Positions 1 to 8,211 of a stretch of DNA of 44,983 bases are shown here, one piece after another. Origin of the DNA: CAYRZF01 sp964428805 (GTDB taxonomy: Bacteria > Methylomirabilota > Methylomirabilia > Rokubacteriales > CSP1-6); assembly GCA_964428805.1 (NCBI GenBank), contig CAYRZF010000007.1, positions 1 through 44,983 of the forward strand, given 5' to 3'. The notes beneath the pieces are model-generated. The model was not told where the DNA came from, made no database searches, and worked only from the letters and a program-made list of their open reading frames with translations. Made by a program: the position numbers and the translations under genes. Numbering within the stretch: position 1 is the stretch's first letter; every line of letters begins with the position of its first letter.

Positions 1-54
1 CCGCCACGTTCGGACCCACGCGATGTGTACGTCCAGTTCGTTGGAGTTCCGGTG

Positions 55-957
55 ATGGCGATCGGGCAGCGAGTCGAGCGCGTCGGGGAAATTCCCGAGG
101 TCGCGGAGGGGTCCCGGTGGTGGCGAGCGGTGCGTACGTTCTGCCGCAAACGGCCGCTCGGTGCCGTCGGGGCCGCCATCGTGGTCGTGAACATCGCGGT
201 GGCACTCGGCGCCAACGTGCTCGCGCCGTATGACCCTGTTGCGACGGACTACGGGGCGATGCTCGCGCGGCCGAGCCCAACCCACGCGCTCGGGACGGAC
301 GCGTTCGGGCGAGACGTGCTCTCGCGCATCATCTACGGCTCGCGCACGGCGATGCTCGTGGGGTTTTTCTGCGCGTTTTTCGGCGCCACCATCGGCGCTG
401 TGATTGGGGTGACGAGCGCCTACTTTGGGGGCAAGGTCGATCTGCTGGTCCAGCGCGTGATGGATATCTTTCTCGCATTCCCGCTGATCATTCTGGCGCT
501 CGCCGTCGTCTCCATTCTCGGGCCGGGCGTCGGCAACGTCATCGTGGCGATCACGATTCCGATGATCCCGCGTGCCGCCCTCGTCTCGCGGTCCAGCTCG
601 CTGGCGATCCGCGAGATGCCGTACGTGGACGCCGCCCGGGCGGCGGGATTTCGCCACCGGCGCATCATCCTTCGGCACATGCTCCCGAACGTCATGGCGC
701 CGTATCTCATCATGCTGACCGCGTACCTGGGGCAGGCCATCCTGCTCGAGGCCTCACTCTCGTTTCTCGGGCTCGGCGTCGCGGAGCCGACCGCCGCCTG
801 GGGGTTGATGTTGCGCGGCGCGGCCGTGGACTTCGCCGAGACCGCCCCGTGGATGGCGATCTTCCCGGGCCTGGCGATCAGCCTGGCGGTCTTCGCCTTC
901 AACCTGTTCGGCGACTCGCTCCGCGACGCCCTCGACCCCAAGCTTCGGACCCTGTGA
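55..957 (+). CDS. DppC/OppC-type ABC transporter permease
   Basis: Inner-membrane permease of a peptide/nickel/opine-type ABC importer, pairing with a DppB-like permease that should lie just upstream of the window. The N-terminal OppC-type helix is followed by the family signature LGTDAFGRDVLSRIIYGSR, several further hydrophobic segments, and the cytoplasmic EAA loop (AARAAGFRHRRIILRHMLPN) that contacts the ATPase. It ends with the usual LGDxLRDxLDP-type tail (FGDSLRDALDP). I chose ATG 55 because GGAG at 43-46 lies 8 nt upstream and a TGA at 53-55 in another frame overlaps it (TGATG), suggesting coupling to the preceding gene. The frame stays open to base 1, so GTG 25 or an earlier start is possible. 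The substrate cannot be told from the permease alone. Confidence 0.9.
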   Translation: MAIGQRVERVGEIPEVAEGSRWWRAVRTFCRKRPLGAVGAAIVVVNIAVALGANVLAPYDPVATDYGAMLARPSPTHALGTDAFGRDVLSRIIYGSRTAMLVGFFCAFFGATIGAVIGVTSAYFGGKVDLLVQRVMDIFLAFPLIILALAVVSILGPGVGNVIVAITIPMIPRAALVSRSSSLAIREMPYVDAARAAGFRHRRIILRHMLPNVMAPYLIMLTAYLGQAILLEASLSFLGLGVAEPTAAWGLMLRGAAVDFAETAPWMAIFPGLAISLAVFAFNLFGDSLRDALDPKLRTL

Positions 958-971
958 TCCCCCCCAAATGC

Positions 972-1001
972 TTGACAGGTTTGGTGGCTTGGGTTAAGAA
1001 T
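972..1001 (+). promoter_or_regulatory. sigma-70 promoter for the ferredoxin gene
   Basis: A perfect TTGACA at 972-977 is followed after 18 bases by AAGAAT (996-1001, 4 of 6 to TATAAT). It lies about 90 bases before the ferredoxin ATG and just after the permease stop, so the ferredoxin is probably an independent transcript. Call rests on motif match and position only. Confidence 0.5.
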
Positions 1002-1089
1002 GGTGTGGATCGACGGACGCTTGAACGCAGTACAGCGCTGCAGCCCGTTTGAAAATTTCGCCGGGTGACCGGTAGCGAGGGAGGCCTCA

Positions 1090-1356
1090 ATGGCGTATAT
1101 CATCGCCGAGCCATGCATCAACGTGAAGGACAAGGCCTGCGTGGAAGTCTGCCCGGTGGACTGTATCTACGAAGGCCCGGAGATGCTCTATATTCACCCC
1201 GATGAGTGCATTGACTGCGGGGCCTGCGAGCCGGTCTGCCCGGTGAAAGCGATCTTCACCGAGGATGAGACCCCGGATAAGTGGAAGAATTTCATCGACC
1301 TCAACAAGCAGTTCTTCAAGGATAACCCGGGCGTCAAGCCTGCCACCAAGGCTTAA
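1090..1356 (+). CDS. fdxA: 7Fe ferredoxin ([3Fe-4S][4Fe-4S])
   Basis: Small cytoplasmic electron carrier of 88 residues. Cys9-x7-Cys17 with Cys50 fits the [3Fe-4S] site, and Cys21 with Cys40-x2-Cys43-x2-Cys46 fits the [4Fe-4S] site; Cys25 is the extra conserved cysteine of this subfamily. The motifs CVEVCPVDCIYEG and ECIDCGACEPVCPVKAI are typical of FdxA-like 7Fe ferredoxins. GGAGG ends about 5 nt before ATG 1090. It is flanked by its own promoter (972-1001) and a strong terminator (1358-1386), so it is monocistronic. The redox partner is not shown; the thiolase/CoA genes downstream start from a different promoter. Confidence 0.95.
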   Translation: MAYIIAEPCINVKDKACVEVCPVDCIYEGPEMLYIHPDECIDCGACEPVCPVKAIFTEDETPDKWKNFIDLNKQFFKDNPGVKPATKA

Positions 1357-1357
1357 A

Positions 1358-1386
1358 GGGGCCTCGCTCGGGGGCCCCGATTTTTT
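1358..1386 (+). terminator. rho-independent terminator after ferredoxin
   Basis: GGGGCC (1358-1363) can pair with GGCCCC (1373-1378) around a 9-base loop, followed by GA and six T residues (1381-1386). It begins one base after the ferredoxin stop codon. Confidence 0.85.
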
Positions 1387-1487
1387 GCACATCGGGTCGT
1401 GCAGCCGGCGCTGGCGCTGCACACCACTCCATGCAGGTCGAATCCGTGGCCTCGGTCCAACCCCTTGAAATTCCGCCCGCCGGGCGC

Positions 1488-1502
1488 TGGCATGTCGCTT
1501 GC
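1488..1502 (+). promoter_or_regulatory. possible sigma-54 promoter
   Basis: TGGCAT at 1488-1493, five bases, then TTGC at 1499-1502, with GG and GC exactly 12 bases apart as sigma-54 requires. Transcription would begin near 1514, which leaves almost no leader before ATG 1517, so either the downstream HTH gene is leaderless or the match is accidental. A nine-base match like this can occur by chance in a window of this size. Confidence 0.3.
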
Positions 1503-1516
1503 CCCGAATGGAGAGC

Positions 1517-1888
1517 ATGGAGCAATGGACCGTCCTGGGATTCCGTGGCGCCGTCGAGGAGTTCAAGCGGCGCGTCATCGAGACTGCCCTCCGCCAATCC
1601 GGCGGCAACCGCACCCACGCCGCCCGGTGCCTGGGCCTCCAGCGAACGTACCTCCTCCGCCTGATGCGTGATCTCGGCGTGTCGGTCCCTCGGTCAGGTT
1701 CCCCGTCCGAAGCTGTAATCCACCCTGCCTCGCAGGCGGGGGCCCGTGACTTTCAGTCAGGGCCCCGTGGCCTTCAACCCGGGGCCCGCCCGGAGCGACC
1801 TTCCTCTCCCGGCGTGCCGGTGAATGGCTGGCGCCGCCCCGCCCCGGCGAAAAGCGTTGACACCCAACGAACTCCCGGAGTGAAATAG
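1517..1888 (+). CDS. small Fis-type helix-turn-helix protein
   Basis: Residues about 8-50 resemble the Fis/NtrC C-terminal DNA-binding domain: an amphipathic helix (FKRRVIETALRQSGGNRTHA) leads into the HTH AARCLGLQRTYLLRLMRDLG. Such domains dimerise and bind enhancer sites, but no receiver or AAA+ module is attached here, so it may be a stand-alone nucleoid or accessory regulator. After residue ~53 the predicted tail is Pro/Gly/Arg-rich, low in complexity, and its DNA contains a strong hairpin (1739-1766), so the functional protein may be shorter or the tail disordered. ATG 1508 is an alternative start; neither has a well-spaced ribosome-binding site. Target genes are unknown. Confidence 0.65.
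   Translation: MEQWTVLGFRGAVEEFKRRVIETALRQSGGNRTHAARCLGLQRTYLLRLMRDLGVSVPRSGSPSEAVIHPASQAGARDFQSGPRGLQPGARPERPSSPGVPVNGWRRPAPAKSVDTQRTPGVK
1739..1766. repeat. long inverted repeat (hairpin) in the HTH gene tail
   Basis: GGGGCCC (1739-1745) pairs with GGGCCCC (1760-1766), and inside it TGAC (1747-1750) pairs with GTCA (1756-1759) around a five-base loop, with one bulged G. No T-run follows, so it is not a classical terminator. Confidence 0.6.
1857..1886 (+). promoter_or_regulatory. sigma-70 promoter for the thiolase operon
   Basis: Perfect TTGACA at 1857-1862, 18-base spacer, TGAAAT at 1881-1886 (4 of 6). The predicted transcript starts about 25 bases before the thiolase start and carries GGGAG at 1908-1912 as ribosome-binding site. 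It overlaps the end of the HTH gene. Confidence 0.5.
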
Positions 1889-1918
1889 AAGCGATCTCAA
1901 TCCTTCCGGGAGCCACTG

Positions 1919-3046
1919 TTGCCGGATGTCTGGATCGCCGGGGCGGGGATGACCCGTTTCGGCAAGCGTCAGGAAAGCCTGCCGGATCTCATGGCCGAGG
2001 CCGCCCGCTCCGCGCTGGGCGCCGCTCAGCTCGAAGCGCCGGAGGCCCTCGTCGTGGCCGCCATGAACCCCGAAGAGTTCATCGGCGAGGGCAACTTCGC
2101 CTCCCGGATCGCCACGTACATGGGGTTCGCCCACGTGCCGGCCCTTCGTGTCGAGACCGCTACCTCTTCGGGAGCCGCCGCTGTCTACTCGGCCTTCGCA
2201 TCGGTCGCCGCCGGCTTCTATCGATCGGTGTTGGTGGTCGGCGGCGAGAAGATGACCCACCTTTCCACGCCGCGCGTTTCCGAACTCATCGGTCGCTCCG
2301 TGGATCCTGACGAGCGTTCGTACGGCGCCACGATGCCGGCCCTGGCTGCTCTGGTTACCCGGGTCCTGATGGCGAAAGCCGGCGTCACCCTCAAGGAAAT
2401 CTCCCAAGTCTCGGTGAAAAATCATGCCCACGGGGTGCTGAACCCGTATGCTCACTTCCGGGAGCCCGTCACCCTGGACACCGTCATGGAGAGCCGTATC
2501 GTCGCCGATCCCCTCCGGCTCTACCACTGCTGCCCGATCTCGGATGGCGCCGCGGCGCTCGTTCTCGGCGCCGATCCCACCCCGGTCAGGATCGCCGGGA
2601 TCGGACAGGGGACGGACACGCTGGCGGTGAGGCACCGTGAGAGCCTCGTGAGCTTCAGGGCCACCCGGGACGCGGCGCGGGCTGCCTTTCGGATGGCCGG
2701 GTTCGGGCCTGAGCGGGTCGAGGTCGCCGAGGTCCATGACGCCTTTGCCCCGTTTGAGCTGGTAGCGCTGGAGGATCTCGGGCTGGTTCCTCCCGGCAAG
2801 GCCGGCCGCGCCACGCTGAGCGGCGAGACCGCGCTCAACGGGCGCCTGCCGATCAACCCCTCGGGAGGGCTCAAGGCGCGCGGCCACCCGCTGGCCGCGA
2901 CGGGCGTCGGCCAGATCGTGGAGCTGGTCTGGCAGCTCCTGGGCCAGGCCTCGGACCGCCAGGTGGCGGCGCGGGTGGGGCTCGCCCATTCGATCGGCGG
3001 CCTGGCGACGAACAATTGGGTCACTCTGCTGGAGCGCGTGACGTGA
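1919..3046 (+). CDS. SCP-x-type thiolase-fold protein lacking the nucleophilic Cys
   Basis: Thiolase superfamily, SCP-x/nonspecific lipid-transfer branch, 375 aa, the normal family length. It would condense or cleave acyl-CoA in the cytoplasm. The motifs HDAFAPFE and GGLKARGHPLAATG carry the conserved histidines, and HSIGG replaces the C-terminal Cys loop as usual in this branch. At the N-terminal nucleophile position, where relatives read C-x-S/T-G, this protein reads ETATSSGAAA, placing Thr82 where Cys is expected. It is translationally coupled (GTGA) to a Zn-ribbon/OB protein, the standard partner of this thiolase type. TTG 1919 is preferred because GGGAG lies 6 nt upstream. Either catalysis is altered or it acts as a scaffold with its partner. 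Confidence 0.88.
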   Translation: MPDVWIAGAGMTRFGKRQESLPDLMAEAARSALGAAQLEAPEALVVAAMNPEEFIGEGNFASRIATYMGFAHVPALRVETATSSGAAAVYSAFASVAAGFYRSVLVVGGEKMTHLSTPRVSELIGRSVDPDERSYGATMPALAALVTRVLMAKAGVTLKEISQVSVKNHAHGVLNPYAHFREPVTLDTVMESRIVADPLRLYHCCPISDGAAALVLGADPTPVRIAGIGQGTDTLAVRHRESLVSFRATRDAARAAFRMAGFGPERVEVAEVHDAFAPFELVALEDLGLVPPGKAGRATLSGETALNGRLPINPSGGLKARGHPLAATGVGQIVELVWQLLGQASDRQVAARVGLAHSIGGLATNNWVTLLERVT

Positions 3047-3471
3047 CGGAGCAGATCCCGGCCTCCCGGTGTCCTCGCTGCGGGCGCGTGGTGACCCCTC
3101 CCGCCCGCTTCTGTCCCGACCACCCGGTCGAGATGGAGCCACGCTCGATCGACCGCTACGGCGAGGTGGTTTCCTTCACCACGCTCCATTCGCCGCCCGA
3201 GGGGTTTCGGTCGCCGCTGCACCTCGCGCTGGTGGCCTTGGACGGCGGGGCCCGGCTCTTCTGCCACGGCGCCGGGACCAAAGGATTCCGGATTGGTAGC
3301 CGGGTCTCGGTGGAAGCCGTGGACGCCGTGTACTACTTCTCGCACCTGGGCCTGGCGGATCGCGCCCGGCTCTTCTGGCGCCGCGCGGGCGCCCGGGGGG
3401 AGACGGTCACGGCGATCGCGAAGAGCGCGGTCAAGCGAATCTGGAGGCGGGGCGGTGGCGCGGACGCGTAG
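3043..3471 (+). CDS. DUF35-type Zn-ribbon/OB-fold acyl-CoA-binding protein
   Basis: Short (142 aa) partner of SCP-x thiolases. An N-terminal rubredoxin-like ribbon begins at CPRC and is completed by FCPDH, so the fourth ligand appears to be His rather than Cys. A C-terminal OB fold follows (GEVVSFTTLHSPPEGF, then ARLFCHGAG). In archaeal HMG-CoA synthesis and in bacterial steroid catabolism, proteins of this family bridge thiolase subunits and channel CoA esters; that role is inferred here from adjacency. GTG 3043 overlaps the thiolase TGA (GTGA), with GGAG 8 nt upstream. The basic C-terminal tail (VKRIWRRGG) is unusual. Its 3' end overlaps the next gene by 17 bases. Confidence 0.85.
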   Translation: MTEQIPASRCPRCGRVVTPPARFCPDHPVEMEPRSIDRYGEVVSFTTLHSPPEGFRSPLHLALVALDGGARLFCHGAGTKGFRIGSRVSVEAVDAVYYFSHLGLADRARLFWRRAGARGETVTAIAKSAVKRIWRRGGGADA

Positions 3472-4720
3472 CAAGGCACGAAGGGGAGAAAGGCGAGCCG
3501 GCGCCGTCCGGGCACGCAGCAGGGCCAGATCGGGGCTCCCACCCCTGCGGGGGATCCGGGTCCTGGACCTGACGCGCGTCCTGGCGGGCCCCTTCTGCTC
3601 CATGATGCTCGGGGACATGGGCGCCGAGGTGATCAAAGTAGAGGAGCCGGGCAAGGGGGACGACACCCGGTCGTGGCCGCCGTTTTCCGGGGGGGAGTCT
3701 TCGTACTTCATGTCGGTGAACCGGAACAAAAAGAGCCTGACGCTGAACCTCAAGGCCCCCGAGGGGCAGCGCATCCTCAAGCGGCTCTGCCGGCGTTCCG
3801 ACGTGGTCCTGGAGAATTTCCGTCCCGGGACCATGGCGCGGTTGGGCCTCGGCTATGAAGTGTTGAGGCGCTTGAACCCGGGGCTCGTGTACTGCGCGAT
3901 CTCCGGCTTTGGAGAGTCCGGGCCCGAGGCCGGTCGCCCGGGTTACGACCTCATCGTTCAGGGAGAGTCGGGCCTCATGGACCTCACGGGATTTCCGGAC
4001 GGGCCACCCGCGAAGGTCGGCACCTCCATCGCAGACCTGGTGGCGGGAATCGAAGCCTGCCAGGGGGTCGTCCTGGCCCTCTATGCGCGGGAGAGAACGG
4101 GGAAGGGTCAGAAGGTGGAGATCGCCATGCTGGACGTCATGGCGTCGCTCCTCACGTATCAGGCCGGGATCTACTTCGCGACGGGTCGGCGCCCCACCCG
4201 CCGCGGCAATCAGCATCCGTCCATCGTACCGTACGAGGTGTTCAAGGCCGCCGACGCCTACCTGACCGTCGGGGTCGCCAATAACTCGCTCTGGGAACGC
4301 TTCTGCCAGGCGCTCGAGCGTCCCGAGCTGGCGAAGGACGAACGGTTCGACAGCGAGGCGAAGCGGGTGGAGGCGCGTGAGGTGCTGATCCCGATTCTCA
4401 ACGGGATTTTTGTCACCCGGCCGGCCGAAGACTGGCTGGGGCGGCTCGACAAGGCCGGCGTCCCAGCCGGCAGGATCAGGAGCGTGGCAGAGGTCTGCGA
4501 GAGCCCGCACCTGGGAGAGCGGGGGATGATCGTGTCTCTCTCGCACCCCAAGGCCGGGAGCGTGAGGATGTTTGGCGTGCCGATCCGACTTCAGGAAACC
4601 CCCGGTGGAGTCACCGCGCCTCCTCCGCTCCTGGGCCAGCACACCGACGAGATCCTGACACGCCTGGCGGGGCTGACGCGCGCGGAGGTGGCTCGGCTTC
4701 GTCGGCACGGCGTCTGCTGA
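3455..4720 (+). CDS. Family III CoA-transferase (CaiB/BaiF/Frc type)
   Basis: Moves CoA between carboxylic acids through an aspartyl-CoA thioester. The family pattern is complete: VLDLTRVLAGPFCSMMLGD, GAEVIKVEEPGKGDDTR, YFMSVNRNKKSLTLNL and VVLENFRPGT, with the nucleophilic Asp at Asp194 in TSIADLVAG. Length 421 aa is close to the family norm, plus about 28 extra basic residues at the N terminus, so the true start could be slightly later than GTG 3455 (GGAGG 8 nt upstream). It overlaps the DUF35 gene and ends 8 bases before the kinase, so it belongs to the thiolase operon. The substrate acid is unknown; with thiolase and DUF35 it suggests a catabolic acyl-CoA pathway. Confidence 0.92.
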   Translation: MARTRSKARRGERRAGAVRARSRARSGLPPLRGIRVLDLTRVLAGPFCSMMLGDMGAEVIKVEEPGKGDDTRSWPPFSGGESSYFMSVNRNKKSLTLNLKAPEGQRILKRLCRRSDVVLENFRPGTMARLGLGYEVLRRLNPGLVYCAISGFGESGPEAGRPGYDLIVQGESGLMDLTGFPDGPPAKVGTSIADLVAGIEACQGVVLALYARERTGKGQKVEIAMLDVMASLLTYQAGIYFATGRRPTRRGNQHPSIVPYEVFKAADAYLTVGVANNSLWERFCQALERPELAKDERFDSEAKRVEAREVLIPILNGIFVTRPAEDWLGRLDKAGVPAGRIRSVAEVCESPHLGERGMIVSLSHPKAGSVRMFGVPIRLQETPGGVTAPPPLLGQHTDEILTRLAGLTRAEVARLRRHGVC

Positions 4721-4728
4721 GAGACGCC

Positions 4729-6543
4729 ATGCCGAGCCCGTCCCCCGCTCCTCCGGCGCTGGAATTTTTCCGCGACAGCCTTCTCCTGGCCAAGTTCCGA
4801 TGGGCCATGGTGGCGTTGGGGGGCGGCCTGGTCGCTGTTCTCACCGCGACCGTTGGGGTGCCGGCCAACCCCGGGCCGATCTTCGTCGTCATCGGCGGGT
4901 TCGTCCTCGAAAACCTGGTCTTCACGCTTCTTTCCCGGCGGGGGCTGACCCAGAAAGACGCGCGTTGGGAGCGGCTCATTCTGGACTGGCAGGCCGTGGG
5001 CGATCAGCTGCTTCTGGGCGCGCTGATCCTCGTCACGGGCGGGATCGAGAGTCCGGTTGTGTTCGTGACCTTCGCCTCCCTCGTGGCGACCACGATGACC
5101 GTGCCCCGCCTCGGGCGCGTGTACTTCCACGGGGTATTTGCCGTGATCATGGTCGCCGGGGCGTCGTGGCTCGTGCAGCGCGGGTGGGGACTCGCGCGCT
5201 CGCCGGCCCTTCGGGAGGGCGAGGTGCTTGAGCGCCTGGCGATCTATGCTCTTTCCGTCGCCTTTGTCCTTCAGGCCGGGACCATGCTCTACCGCATGGC
5301 CCGCGAGCGCCAGCGCCGTGCCCTGCTCCTCCTGACCGCCGGGCAGACCTTCTCCTCCCACGCCACCCGCGAGGAGATCCTTTCCAGCGGGCTGGTGAAC
5401 CTCATCCGGGCCAGCCACACCACCGCGGCCCTCGTCTGGCTCAACCAGGGGGAGGCGCCGCATTCATCCTCGGCTCCCGTCAACGGATTTTTGCTCCGGG
5501 AGGGGGGGAAGCTCCGGGAGGCGTTTGTCGGGGCTCCCGCCGACTTCGGGCTCCCGAATGTGGGATCCCGGGCAGAGCGCGTCGAGCTGTCCGAGCCGCT
5601 GGCCTCCAAGCTCGACCTGGGAGCCGCCAGCCCGGCGCTGGCCCTGCCGCTCGTTGGGCCCCGCGGAGCCATCGGTGGCGTGCTGCTCGTCGGAGAGGGG
5701 CGCCAGGTTTTCTTCCGGAGTGAGATTGCCACCTGCGAGACGCTGGCCAGCCAGCTCACCATCGCGCTGGAAAACACCCGGCTTCACACAGACCTCCAGC
5801 AGCGTGTGGCAGAGCTCCAACGGACCCAGGCCAAGCTCGTGCAATCGAGCAAGCTCGCAGTCCTCGGGGAGCTCGTGGCCAACATCGCCCACGAGTTCAG
5901 CAATCCCCTCACCAGCATCATTGGCTACGCCTCGGAGCTGCGGCTCTCTCTGCCGGAGCGCGACCCACGGCGGGACGAGGTCATGATCATCGAGGGCGAG
6001 GCGCTTCGGGCGCGAAAGATCGTCCGCGACCTCCTGGACTTCTCCCGCCAGCGCGCGCCCACCCTGGAGCTGGTCCGCATCAACCTGCTGCTCTCCCGGG
6101 TGGTGTCCATGCTCAGGCACCAAGCTCGGGTGGCCAACGTTGAGCTGGAGGAGGAGTACGGGGTGGATCTGCCGACCGTGCGGGCCGACGCCGATCAACT
6201 CCGTCAGGTCTTTCTCAACCTGGTTTCCAACGGGCTGGACGCCATGCCCCGTGGTGGCCAGCTCCGAATCGCCACGGGTCTCACGGAGCAGGAGGGGGAA
6301 TACTGGGTCGAAGTGACAGTTCAGGATACCGGGGCCGGTATCGCCCCGGAGCATCTCGACCGGGTCTTTGATCCGTTCTTCACCACCAAGCCGGAGGCGA
6401 AGGGGATGGGGCTCGGACTGTCGGTGAGCCTCGGCATCGTGGAGAGCCACAAGGGGCAGATCCTCGTCGAAAGCGAGCTCGGTCGTGGATCGACGTTCCG
6501 GGTCCGCCTCCCGACGTCGCCGCGGCTCGGAAGGAGTTCTTGA
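4729..6543 (+). CDS. membrane-anchored GAF histidine kinase
   Basis: Sensor kinase of 604 aa. The first ~190 residues hold about five or six hydrophobic segments, an integral membrane sensor without a large periplasmic loop. A GAF-like domain follows (roughly 200-350), then a coiled linker (LQQRVAELQRTQAKLVQSSK), a HisKA domain with phospho-acceptor His388 in NIAHEFSNPL, and an HATPase_c domain with N box (QVFLNLVSNGLDAM), DTGAGI, FDPFFTTK and GMGLGLSVS. No receiver domain is present. It starts 8 bases after the CoA-transferase; the next regulator gene is the receiver-only protein at 8212, separated by citramalate synthase. Its C-terminal half closely resembles the kinase at 9158, suggesting duplication. 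Confidence 0.93.
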   Translation: MPSPSPAPPALEFFRDSLLLAKFRWAMVALGGGLVAVLTATVGVPANPGPIFVVIGGFVLENLVFTLLSRRGLTQKDARWERLILDWQAVGDQLLLGALILVTGGIESPVVFVTFASLVATTMTVPRLGRVYFHGVFAVIMVAGASWLVQRGWGLARSPALREGEVLERLAIYALSVAFVLQAGTMLYRMARERQRRALLLLTAGQTFSSHATREEILSSGLVNLIRASHTTAALVWLNQGEAPHSSSAPVNGFLLREGGKLREAFVGAPADFGLPNVGSRAERVELSEPLASKLDLGAASPALALPLVGPRGAIGGVLLVGEGRQVFFRSEIATCETLASQLTIALENTRLHTDLQQRVAELQRTQAKLVQSSKLAVLGELVANIAHEFSNPLTSIIGYASELRLSLPERDPRRDEVMIIEGEALRARKIVRDLLDFSRQRAPTLELVRINLLLSRVVSMLRHQARVANVELEEEYGVDLPTVRADADQLRQVFLNLVSNGLDAMPRGGQLRIATGLTEQEGEYWVEVTVQDTGAGIAPEHLDRVFDPFFTTKPEAKGMGLGLSVSLGIVESHKGQILVESELGRGSTFRVRLPTSPRLGRSS

Positions 6544-6605
6544 CAGACGCCGCGGCGTTGCCTCATCATGAGCGGCACGCTTCCGGTGACTGGAGGGAAT
6601 TCCCC

Positions 6606-8195
6606 ATGCCGCGACTGATCAAAATCTACGACACGACGCTCCGCGACGGGACCCAGGGTGAAGGCGTGGCCTTCTCCATGGAGGACAAGGTCCGGATCGC
6701 TCAGCGCCTGGACGCCCTCGGGGTGCACTATATTGAAGGCGGCTGGCCCGGTTCCAACCCGAAGGACCTGCGCTTCTTCAAGCGCGTCCAGGATGCGGTG
6801 TTCAAGACCGCCAAGATCGCCGCCTTCGGGGCGACCCGGCGGCCCGGCGTGCGGCCCGAGGAAGACGGTAACCTCCAGGCGCTGGTCGAGGCCGGTCCCC
6901 CCGTCGTCACCATCTTCGGGAAGTCCTGGGATTTCCACGTCACCACCGCGCTCGGCACCACGCTGGAAGAAAACCTGGCGATGATCGGTGAGTCGATCGT
7001 CTTCCTCCGGAAGCACTTTGAGGAGGTCATCTACGATGCCGAGCATTTCTTTGACGGGTTCAAGCGGAACCGGGAGTATGCGCTCCGCACCCTCCTCACC
7101 GCTGAGGCCGCGGGCGCCCACTGCCTCGTGCTCTGTGACACAAATGGCGGGAGCCTGCCTCACGAGGTCTTGGAGATCGTTCGTGAAGTGAAGAAGGTCG
7201 TGAAGCCCGCCACGCCGCTCGGCATCCACGTCCACAACGACACCGAATGCGCGGTGGCCAACTCGCTGGCGGCCGTGTCCGAGGGTGTCAACCACGTCCA
7301 GGGCACCATCAACGGCTACGGGGAGCGCTGCGGCAATGCCAACCTCGTCTCAATCATCCCGAATCTCATCCTCAAGATGGGGCTCCAGTGCATTCCCGAG
7401 GGCCACCTGAGGGAGCTGAGGGATGTCTCCCGTTTCGTATCCGAGCTGGCCAACCGCAAGCCGTGGCAGGCCCAGCCCTACGTCGGCGACTCCGCCTTCG
7501 CCCACAAAGGGGGGATCCACGTCTCCGCGGTGGTCAAGCATCCCGAGACGTACGAGCACATCAATCCTGAACTGGTGGGCAATCGCCGGCGGGTGCTCGT
7601 CTCGGAGCTTGCGGGCAAGTCCAACATTCTTTGGAAAGCGAAGGAGTACGGGATCGACATCGACAAGGACACCCCGGATGCCCGGCGCATCCTCCAGACC
7701 ATCAAAGAGCTCGAAGACCAGGGCTATCAGTTCGAGGGCGCGGAGGCGTCCTTCGAGCTCCTGATGGAGCGCGCCCTCGGGAACCACCTCCCCTACTTCG
7801 AGCTGGAGGCGTTCCGCGTGGTCGTGGAGGAGCGGCAGGGGGACCGGGAGCCGCTCTCGGAGGCGACGGTGCGGATTAAGGTCAAGGGAATCGCCGAGCA
7901 CACGGCCGCGGAAGGCAACGGGCCGGTCAACGCGCTCGACAACGCGCTCCGGAAAGCTCTCGAAGAGTTCTACCCGACCCTCCGCGAGGTGACCCTGCTC
8001 GACTACAAGGTCCGAATCCTGGACGAGTTCAAGGGGACGGCGGCCAAGACGCGGGTCCTCATCACATCCGGGGACGGCGACGAGTCCTGGGGCACGGTCG
8101 GCGTCGCGGATAATATCATCGAGGCGTCCTGGCAGGCCCTTGTGGATTCCATTGAGTACAAGCTCCGGCGCGACGAACGCCGGGGACGACGATAA
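6606..8195 (+). CDS. cimA: (R)-citramalate synthase
   Basis: Condenses pyruvate with acetyl-CoA to citramalate, the threonine-independent entry to 2-oxobutanoate and isoleucine. The 529-aa protein has the HMGL-like TIM barrel starting with IYDTTLRDGTQGEG, metal ligands His208 and His210 in HVHND, the glycine-rich loop NGYGERCGNANL, and a C-terminal LeuA-type allosteric domain (about 400-529) where isoleucine would bind. The divergent pattern matches the CimA/2-isopropylmalate-like family rather than LeuA. ATG 6606 is chosen because GGAGG lies 9 nt upstream; an in-frame TTG at 6540 overlaps the kinase stop but lacks a good site. It lies between a histidine kinase and a response regulator, an uncommon place for a biosynthetic gene. 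Confidence 0.92.
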   Translation: MPRLIKIYDTTLRDGTQGEGVAFSMEDKVRIAQRLDALGVHYIEGGWPGSNPKDLRFFKRVQDAVFKTAKIAAFGATRRPGVRPEEDGNLQALVEAGPPVVTIFGKSWDFHVTTALGTTLEENLAMIGESIVFLRKHFEEVIYDAEHFFDGFKRNREYALRTLLTAEAAGAHCLVLCDTNGGSLPHEVLEIVREVKKVVKPATPLGIHVHNDTECAVANSLAAVSEGVNHVQGTINGYGERCGNANLVSIIPNLILKMGLQCIPEGHLRELRDVSRFVSELANRKPWQAQPYVGDSAFAHKGGIHVSAVVKHPETYEHINPELVGNRRRVLVSELAGKSNILWKAKEYGIDIDKDTPDARRILQTIKELEDQGYQFEGAEASFELLMERALGNHLPYFELEAFRVVVEERQGDREPLSEATVRIKVKGIAEHTAAEGNGPVNALDNALRKALEEFYPTLREVTLLDYKVRILDEFKGTAAKTRVLITSGDGDESWGTVGVADNIIEASWQALVDSIEYKLRRDERRGRR

Positions 8196-8211
8196 CCCGC
8201 GGGGATCCCGG

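Noticed and set aside
1757..3142. 461-codon open frame on the - strand
   Set aside because: Lies antisense to the thiolase gene and has shadow-type composition; no motif recognised.
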